NCBI GenBank assembly: GCA_044432645.1
Contig: JAWXUM010000074.1
Location: 1-9,697 of the forward strand
Direction of reading: 5' to 3'
Source of the DNA: SIG603 sp044432645
GTDB taxonomy: Bacteria; Bacillota; Clostridia; Oscillospirales; Acutalibacteraceae
Length of the DNA: 9,697 nt
The notes beneath the pieces were generated by a model, which saw only the letters and a list, made by a program, of their open reading frames with translations, was not told where the DNA came from and made no database searches. The number at the start of each line of letters is the position of its first letter. The first letter of the stretch is position 1. The position numbers and the translations under genes were made by a program. Positions 4,947-9,697 of the stretch are shown here, piece after piece.

Positions 4947-5775
4947 GAGACACAAAAATATAAAACACCAAAAACACACCCAAAATAACTAAAAACAAAA
5001 ATACCGAAGCTGTCGAAAGCTTAAAGTAATTCATGTTTTCAAAGGTGTTATTTATAAAATGCTGTAACATATAAATACTATCGTGTGGGTGCGTTCCACC
5101 TATTAAAAAAATCTCTCTAAAACATTTAAAAGCATTGATTAGCGAGAATACAACTGCCAAAAAAACTGTGCTCCACATTTGTGGGTTTGTTACATAAAAA
5201 AACTTTTGCAAATGGCTTGCTCCGTCTATAGAAGCAGCGTCGTAATGCTCCTGTGGTATTGTCACAAGACCAGAGATTAAAATTATAGTGCTGTAGCCTG
5301 TGTTTTTCCAAATATAAACTGCCACCACCACCCAAAATGAGCTGTCTGAATACAGCCAATCTTTTATAGGCAGTCCCAAAGTGTAAAGTGTTTCGTTTAT
5401 CATTCCATTGCTTGCAAAAACAAGTTCCACAATAAGCACAACACCTGCAACTGGCATTATGTATGGTAGCAAAAATATCGACTTAAAAAACTGATTTTTA
5501 GAGGCACTTTCCTTTAATAAAATAGCTATTACATAAGAAATTACAATGATAAGTGGCAAAGCGATAGCCAAAAAACGCATGGTGTTGCCAAAGGCTAAAA
5601 GAAAAATATCGTTACTCAGTAAATCGCTATAATTTTCTAGCCCAGCAAAAGTTGCACTTTTTCCATAGCCAACTGTAAAAGAATAGCCAATAACCATAAA
5701 AAAAGGGATAATATAAAAAATTAAACATCCTAAAAAAAGTGGTGCTACAAGCAAGTAGCCGTTAAATTTTTTCAT
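4930..5775 (-). CDS. ABC importer permease, MalF type
   Basis: 281 residues with six likely membrane segments; normal family length is about 290. The N-terminus YLLVAPLFLGCLIFYIIPF is typical of sugar permeases of the MalF/UgpA type. The EAA loop DAASIDGASHLQKFFYVTNP lies at 179-198. Together with the MalG-type partner it forms the membrane channel of an importer that receives substrate from the lipoprotein encoded just upstream. It starts 10 bp after that gene, with a modest AGGTAA ribosome binding site. The C-terminus (VSRRERS) is read into a stem-loop repeat which provides its stop codon, so the original end may have been different. Confidence 0.91.
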   Translation of the reverse strand: MKKFNGYLLVAPLFLGCLIFYIIPFFMVIGYSFTVGYGKSATFAGLENYSDLLSNDIFLLAFGNTMRFLAIALPLIIVISYVIAILLKESASKNQFFKSIFLLPYIMPVAGVVLIVELVFASNGMINETLYTLGLPIKDWLYSDSSFWVVVAVYIWKNTGYSTIILISGLVTIPQEHYDAASIDGASHLQKFFYVTNPQMWSTVFLAVVFSLINAFKCFREIFLIGGTHPHDSIYMLQHFINNTFENMNYFKLSTASVFLFLVILGVFLVFYIFVSRRERS

Positions 5776-5785
5776 AAATTACCTG

Positions 5786-7099
5786 TTATTCGTGAATTAA
5801 TGTGTTGATTTGTTTGTATAAATATTCGGTGTCAACTTCATCTTGCCAAACAAGACTATCAAAAATCAAACGGTCAATATCATTCAAAAAGCTTGCGTAT
5901 TCAATTTCGTCAATGCAGTCTAAAAGCTGAGTGGTTAAGTTCTCCGAATTTATAAGACCATAACTCATCATTGTGACAACTGCGTTATTGTTAACTGGGA
6001 TTGACTCACTACTTATATAATAATTTGCACTATAATATTTTTCGTCATACGTAATTCCTAAACCAGCTTGAATATTTTCATCAAGCAAAATTTTAATAAT
6101 CTCAAAACATTCATCGCAAAATTCGGTGTTTCGATTTATGGCACTATATGTTATAACAGAAGCAGTAATGCTACCGTCTGTGTTGTAAAGTGGCACTAAA
6201 ACATCAGCTTCGCCACACCATGAAAAAGCATTTTGAATACTGTATCCGCTTGCAAGATAATCTAAATCATGGTTCATCAGTTCTTCTTCGGTTGTTTCTC
6301 GATAATCCATATTATATTGCTTTAAATCTTGAACTTTTTCTATTAAAGCAGTAAATTCTTCCTGACTTATCAAAATTTCCTCACTATCATAATCAATTAT
6401 TTGGGGAATAATTGAGCTGAAATAATATCTAGTCATAGAAGAAAAAGAACTTCTTAAATAGTCATCGCTTATATTTTCGATAGTATATAAATTCACGTCT
6501 TCACTTGGTATTTCGCACTCATCACCAATGAAAAAAGTAGGGAATGAGTAGAAAAGAGGAAAGGCATAAAAACCCTCATCAGTTTGCCCAGCACTAATCA
6601 CAGTTTGGTTATAATCGCTTAAATCAAAGTCGCTGTCACTTTCAATTAAACTATTCATATCATAAAAAATATTACTGTAAATCGACTTATCCATGTTTGA
6701 AAAAAGACTGATTTGACTTTCAGACTTTGGATTATTTGAGTAAAGCACAAATAAGTCAGGTCCAAAGCCAGACATAATCTCGGTTTGAATTTGAGAGATT
6801 TGCAGTTCTTTTTCGTCATCATCATTTGACAAAACCAAAAATTCTATATTTATAGTGCTACCACTTGATTTGCTGTAGTATTCGGTAATACTTTCCATCT
6901 CGCTTTTCATAGCATAGTCTATACAAATAGTCAAAGTTTCTTCGGTGGTAACTGTTTCTTCTTCATCGTTTTGCTCTATCTCTACATTTGTAGTACTGCT
7001 TTCATTATCACTACTAGTATCAGCCATGTTCGGCACAGCACAAGCAGAAAAGGACAAGAGCATAGCTACCGACATAATAATAGAAAATAACTTCTTCAT
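5786..7099 (-). CDS. Extracellular solute-binding lipoprotein of an ABC importer
   Basis: 437 residues, normal for sugar-type binding proteins. The signal peptide MKKLFSIIMSVAMLLSFSAC ends in a lipobox with Cys20 as the lipid anchor. A Ser/Thr/Glu/Asp-rich linker (about 21-55) follows, then the binding domain, opening with the strand LTICIDY. The segment QTEIMSGFGPDLFVLYSN at about 109-126 is the family's 'aG.gPD' landmark. The protein would capture a solute outside the membrane and hand it to the two permeases that follow. The start is the ATG at 7099-7097, preceded by GGAGGGG (7104-7110); an in-frame ATG at 7138 would lie on the promoter and split the signal peptide from the N-terminus. It is the first gene of the operon, next to a two-component system. 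Ligand unknown. Confidence 0.88.
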   Translation of the reverse strand: MKKLFSIIMSVAMLLSFSACAVPNMADTSSDNESSTTNVEIEQNDEEETVTTEETLTICIDYAMKSEMESITEYYSKSSGSTINIEFLVLSNDDDEKELQISQIQTEIMSGFGPDLFVLYSNNPKSESQISLFSNMDKSIYSNIFYDMNSLIESDSDFDLSDYNQTVISAGQTDEGFYAFPLFYSFPTFFIGDECEIPSEDVNLYTIENISDDYLRSSFSSMTRYYFSSIIPQIIDYDSEEILISQEEFTALIEKVQDLKQYNMDYRETTEEELMNHDLDYLASGYSIQNAFSWCGEADVLVPLYNTDGSITASVITYSAINRNTEFCDECFEIIKILLDENIQAGLGITYDEKYYSANYYISSESIPVNNNAVVTMMSYGLINSENLTTQLLDCIDEIEYASFLNDIDRLIFDSLVWQDEVDTEYLYKQINTLIHE

Positions 7100-7113
7100 A
7101 AAACCCCTCCATT

Positions 7114-7125
7114 TTAACACGTTAA
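7114..7125. promoter_or_regulatory. Short palindrome in the leader of the binding-protein gene
   Basis: TTAAC-AC-GTTAA lies between the predicted transcription start and the ribosome binding site. CGTGTTA within it also recurs at 7156-7162 in the same orientation on the plus strand as part of GCGTGTTA, around the promoter. It may be an operator for a repressor, but AT-rich palindromes of this size occur by chance. Confidence 0.28.
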
Positions 7126-7137
7126 TATATTGAAACA

Positions 7138-7166
7138 ATTATACAATATCCATAGCGTGTTAGCAA
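7138..7166 (-). promoter_or_regulatory. Promoter of the ABC importer operon
   Basis: On the minus strand -35 TTGCTA (7161-7166) and a perfect -10 TATAAT (7138-7143) have a 17-bp spacer; the start would be near 7131, giving a short leader. A second TATAAT at 7192-7197 lies closer to the direct repeats and lacks a good -35, as expected of an activator-dependent promoter. Either could be the one used. Confidence 0.62.
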
Positions 7167-7226
7167 TACTTTTATCATTAATGTTTTTATAATTATATCA
7201 TAATTTTTCATAAGTATATGTTTTTG

Positions 7227-7258
7227 TGGTAGAATACACTCTAATGATGGTAGAATAC
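7227..7258 (-). promoter_or_regulatory. Direct-repeat operator, likely LytTR regulator binding site
   Basis: GTATTCTACCA occurs twice (7248-7258 and 7227-7237) in the same orientation with 10 bp between, a period of 21 bp or two helical turns. LytTR regulators such as AgrA and ComE bind paired direct repeats with this spacing. It lies upstream of both candidate promoters of the importer operon and just beyond the terminator of a LytTR two-component system, its most likely binder. Confidence 0.66.
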
Positions 7259-7271
7259 AAAATTTTGCTGT

Positions 7272-7308
7272 AAAAAAATAACCCACTTCAAATTAATGAA
7301 ATAGGTTA
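7272..7308 (-). terminator. Intrinsic terminator of the two-component operon
   Basis: A 12-bp stem (arms 7297-7308 and 7279-7290, two G-U pairs, 6-nt loop) on the minus strand is followed by seven T (7278-7272). It begins a few bases after the kinase stop codon and separates the regulatory genes from the importer operon. Confidence 0.88.
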
Positions 7309-7313
7309 ATGCT

Positions 7314-8642
7314 TTATTCTGTGATATTAAGTAAAAGAATTCTAACAGTAAAAATATTATTTTCTGTATTAATGGTTATATGTCCACCGATATTTTCGAC
7401 AGTTTTCGTTATGCTTTTTAATCCAAATCCACTTTCTTGGCTATTTTTAGAAGAAATTAATTTTTGATTTTCATATAACAAATTGTGGTTATATGGATTA
7501 GAAATTTTAATGAATATATTTTTGTTTTCCTTGTTTATATTTAAAGAAATCTTGTCAATATTAGCTATACCATCATCAAAAGACTCAATAGTATTATCCA
7601 GTAAATTTCCTAATATAACGCAAAGGTTTGCTTCATTTTGAATACTAAGTTCTCCTAAATTATCAGATTGTATTTGCATAATTATATTTTTTTCTTTAGC
7701 ATTACTATTTTTATAACTTAACAAATAGTTGATAGCCAGATTGTCTGTATAATTCGGTATTTCAAAATCCAATTGTGTACCTAAAATATTATCTAATTCT
7801 AAAATCAGCTCGTCGTTACTATCATTACTATCATTATCAATTTTCGACTTCAATAATATTAACCTGTTTTTAAGATTGTGCTTTATAGTTTTTATTTCTA
7901 TATAATGATTCACAGTTTTGTTGTGTTCATCTATATATTTTTCTTGCTGTTGTTTTAATATAGTATTCTCGATTTTAATTTCGCTTGTAGCGGCAAGATT
8001 TTCATATAAAACATAAAAAACAAGATTTATAAATAAAATCAGAATACAAGATATAATAACGAAATAAGGATTGCCAATATCCGAGAAATTTAAATGATAT
8101 ATATTTATAAGTAAAATGCTACAACTTGGAATTATTATAAGTTTGAATATTTCAAAAAAATTGTAATTTGTATTAATTTTACTATTTTTATGCTTTACTA
8201 CTTTTTGATATATTTTAACAAATATTAGTGAAACTACAATAAGTACTGTGTTTATTATAATCCTATCTACTGTTAAAACTAGAATATCATCTACATCTGC
8301 CATATATATTACGCTATAAGCATACACAACAACAACTTCTATTAGCATACTAAATATTAAATTAATTAAGAGAGCCATTACTTTACTTGCAATCTTTGTT
8401 TTATACATTAAAGTCAAAACTCCGATTATTACTAATGTTACTACTAAATTAATTATTGCCGCTTGAAGGAAGATATATTGTAAAGTTTTAACAAACACAT
8501 AAAAGCAATATATTGGCAATTTTATTCTATTTTCTGCTGACAGTTTTGATGAAAAAAAAGTAGTCAAAAACGTTAAATCAACATATAACACAGCAATTGA
8601 TATTAAAATGAATATACAAATTTCGGCAATGAAAAGCTGCAT
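7314..8642 (-). CDS. Sensor histidine kinase, AgrC/GHKL type
   Basis: 442 residues. The first 215 or so hold about six to seven membrane segments (near 3-22, 44-62, 63-80, 89-112, 126-145, 165-182, 193-213), the layout of AgrC-like receptors that sense extracellular ligands. A coiled-coil linker (about 218-250) leads to the H-box TIKHNLKNR with His255 as the phosphorylation site. The ATPase follows: N-box LGNLLDN (344-350) and a glycine box SGFGLKSI (404-411), as in HATPase_c_5/GHKL kinases. Its ATG overlaps the regulator's stop (TAATG, 8642), so the two are made together. No AgrB/AgrD-type peptide genes are nearby, so the ligand is not encoded here; with a sugar-type importer next door, it may be a nutrient or a peptide. 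Confidence 0.91.
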   Translation of the reverse strand: MQLFIAEICIFILISIAVLYVDLTFLTTFFSSKLSAENRIKLPIYCFYVFVKTLQYIFLQAAIINLVVTLVIIGVLTLMYKTKIASKVMALLINLIFSMLIEVVVVYAYSVIYMADVDDILVLTVDRIIINTVLIVVSLIFVKIYQKVVKHKNSKINTNYNFFEIFKLIIIPSCSILLINIYHLNFSDIGNPYFVIISCILILFINLVFYVLYENLAATSEIKIENTILKQQQEKYIDEHNKTVNHYIEIKTIKHNLKNRLILLKSKIDNDSNDSNDELILELDNILGTQLDFEIPNYTDNLAINYLLSYKNSNAKEKNIIMQIQSDNLGELSIQNEANLCVILGNLLDNTIESFDDGIANIDKISLNINKENKNIFIKISNPYNHNLLYENQKLISSKNSQESGFGLKSITKTVENIGGHITINTENNIFTVRILLLNITE

Positions 8643-9355
8643 TACAATCTCCTCTCAAGATAAGACATATATCTTTCTAAAGTATCATTACGATATTTCC
8701 TACCAATAGTACAGATAAAATTCCCACAATTGAGTGTTATATTATTTTTATTTAATGTACAATGTTGCAAATTGCAGATAAAAGAGCGTGAAGGCATTAC
8801 AAAGTCTTTATTTTCACATATATTCTTCCAAACATCTGTTATTTTCCCTCTAAACTTTATAGTTTCTTTCTCTGTTTTAATAATTAAATTATTATTATTG
8901 CTTTCAAAATACAAGAGTTCTTTAATATGTACATAACAGTTGCTTTTGTTTTTATTATAACAAAATATACTATTTTTTTCTGTTTTCATCATATTACATA
9001 TTTTAAGTATATGTGGCTCTAAAGCTGGTACTATAACAGGTTTATCAATAAATGCAATTACATTATAACCAAATAATTCTCTAATTCTTTCATCAAAGCT
9101 GGATATGAAAATAATCATAGAATTTATATTTCTTGACCTTATTAGCTTGGCAGTTTCTATACCAGTTAAACCATCCATAACTATATCTAGTAATATCAAA
9201 TCGAAATTTTTATATTTTAGATCTTCACACAAATCATTACCGCATTTAAATTCGTTTATCTCAAATGATAATCTATGATTTTCTTCTATTTGAGATAGAC
9301 ATTTTAAAACGGTATCTCTATCTGACTTTACATCATCACAAATTGCAATTCTCAA
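8642..9355 (-). CDS. LytTR-family response regulator (AgrA-like)
   Basis: 237 residues from the TTG start. Receiver domain (1-120): acidic pair Asp7-Asp8, phospho-acceptor Asp57 in LILLDIVMDG, Ser85-Ser86, and Lys105 before Pro. LytTR DNA-binding domain (about 130-235): KELLYFESNNNNLII, then FVMPSRSFICNLQH. I chose TTG at 9355-9353 because AGGAGGGG (9364-9371) lies 9 bp upstream, and because the only upstream ATG (9400) overlaps the -10 element and would add 15 residues ahead of the conserved LRIAICDD strand. It forms a pair with the kinase that follows and probably binds the direct repeats upstream of the importer operon. No such repeats are seen at its own promoter, so no autoregulation is evident. 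Confidence 0.91.
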   Translation of the reverse strand: MRIAICDDVKSDRDTVLKCLSQIEENHRLSFEINEFKCGNDLCEDLKYKNFDLILLDIVMDGLTGIETAKLIRSRNINSMIIFISSFDERIRELFGYNVIAFIDKPVIVPALEPHILKICNMMKTEKNSIFCYNKNKSNCYVHIKELLYFESNNNNLIIKTEKETIKFRGKITDVWKNICENKDFVMPSRSFICNLQHCTLNKNNITLNCGNFICTIGRKYRNDTLERYMSYLERRL

Positions 9356-9390
9356 AATATTTACCCCTCCTAAATATTTTTGATAGTTAC

Positions 9391-9420
9391 AGTATAACAT
9401 ATCAAAATATACTTTTACAA
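9391..9420 (-). promoter_or_regulatory. Promoter of the two-component operon
   Basis: On the minus strand -35 TTGTAA (9415-9420) and an extended -10 TGTTATACT (hexamer 9391-9396) are 18 bp apart, with the start expected near 9384, shortly before the ribosome binding site. This supports the TTG start of the regulator. Confidence 0.6.
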
Positions 9421-9496
9421 TAATAAAGTTAATATCATAAAAACTTAGTTAAAACTTCAATTTTCTGTCACATTATAAACTATAATCAGAGAAAAC

Positions 9497-9526
9497 AAAA
9501 AACCTAAGTATTTCTACTTAGGTTTT
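9497..9526 (-). terminator. Intrinsic terminator after tRNA-Asn
   Basis: A perfect 12-bp stem (9499-9510 with 9515-9526, loop of 4) followed on the minus strand by six T, then G and four more T. It begins two bases after the CCA end of the tRNA. Confidence 0.88.
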
Positions 9527-9528
9527 CG

Positions 9529-9604
9529 TGGCTCCCTCTGTTGGACTCGAACCAACGACCCTGCGGTTAACAGCCGCATGCTCTACCAACTGAGCTAAGA
9601 AGGA
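9529..9604 (-). tRNA. tRNA-Asn (anticodon GTT)
   Basis: A full 76-nt cloverleaf. The acceptor stem TCCTTCT (9598-9604) pairs with AGAGGGA (9533-9539) with one G-U; the discriminator base is G and CCA is encoded (9529-9531). D arm GCTC...GAGC, anticodon stem TGCGG/CCGCA around the loop CTGTTAA with anticodon GTT, and T arm GTTGG-TTCGAGT-CCAAC are all intact. tRNA genes are frequent integration sites, but no second copy of its 3' end is present in the window. Confidence 0.97.
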
Positions 9605-9616
9605 TTATATTTCAAG

Positions 9617-9641
9617 AATGGCTTTATTATCGCCATTTTTT
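9617..9641 (+). terminator. Weak terminator-like hairpin upstream of tRNA-Asn
   Basis: AATGGC and GCCATT form a 6-bp stem around a 9-nt loop, followed by T6 on the plus strand. No plus-strand gene is seen entering it, and on the minus strand the following sequence (CTTGAAAT) is not a T-tract. The call is tentative. Confidence 0.28.
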
Positions 9642-9697
9642 GAACTTATTAAATTTTGTTTCTTTCAGTTGTTTTTCCATACTAATGGACTACCAAC

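Noticed and set aside
4798..4992. 64-codon plus-strand frame over the palindrome between the permease genes
   Set aside because: Antisense shadow produced by the GC-rich palindrome; no ribosome binding site and overlaps the ends of two well-supported genes.
9529..9604. tRNA-Asn as the attachment site of an integrated element covering the window
   Set aside because: No second copy of the tRNA 3' end is in the window, no integrase gene is seen, and the genes next to the tRNA look like ordinary host genes. The far end may lie outside, so this is unproven, not excluded.
9665..9697. Ten in-frame codons ending in TGA on the minus strand at the right edge
   Set aside because: They could be the tail of an upstream gene (SPLVWKNN then stop), but ten codons give no support for a gene.

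Overview
The window comes from an AT-rich Gram-positive bacterium, most likely a gut-type Clostridia (Bacillota). The grounds are GGAGG-type ribosome binding sites, consensus SigA promoters with poly-T intrinsic terminators, a tRNA-Asn with encoded CCA, a DUF6809-type small protein, and GC-rich GTAGGG...CCCTAC palindromes of a kind scattered through Clostridia. Almost everything is read on the minus strand, so the natural reading direction is from right to left. The species cannot be told from this sequence.

Right part (9.6 to 3.3 kb): tRNA-Asn with its terminator, then an AgrA/LytTR-type response regulator and an AgrC/GHKL-type membrane histidine kinase, translationally coupled and closed by a strong terminator. 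Next comes a promoter with two 11-bp direct repeats at a 21-bp period, the geometry expected of a LytTR-regulator site. It precedes an operon for a lipoprotein solute-binding protein, two MalF/MalG-type permeases and a membrane protein of unknown function. The simplest model is that the two-component system senses an extracellular signal and switches on the importer. No ABC ATPase is present, so one must be supplied from elsewhere. A GC-rich palindromic repeat sits between the two permease genes, and a relative of it supplies the stop codon of the first permease.

Middle (3.2 to 1.4 kb): three small, tightly packed genes (77, 96 and 102 codons), the middle one recognisable as DUF6809. They are followed by about 900 bp without a credible gene but full of degenerate direct repeats.

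Left part (1.4 kb to 1): this is the most unusual region. Two diverged copies of one transcription unit lie in tandem, about 540 bp apart. Each has a TTGACA/TATAAT promoter, a short leader hairpin, a TTGAAAA motif like those in rRNA leaders, a body of about 270 nt closed by a long-range helix, and a terminator-like hairpin. Base changes between the copies preserve the closing helix on the minus strand through G-U pairs, which argues for structured non-coding RNAs. After a second terminator-like hairpin comes the start of a RepA-like (AAA_25) ATPase of the type found on plasmids and integrative elements, cut by the window edge. The left third is therefore probably a mobile-element replication/control region. 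I do not recognise the twin RNAs as a named family; they are the best candidate here for something undescribed.
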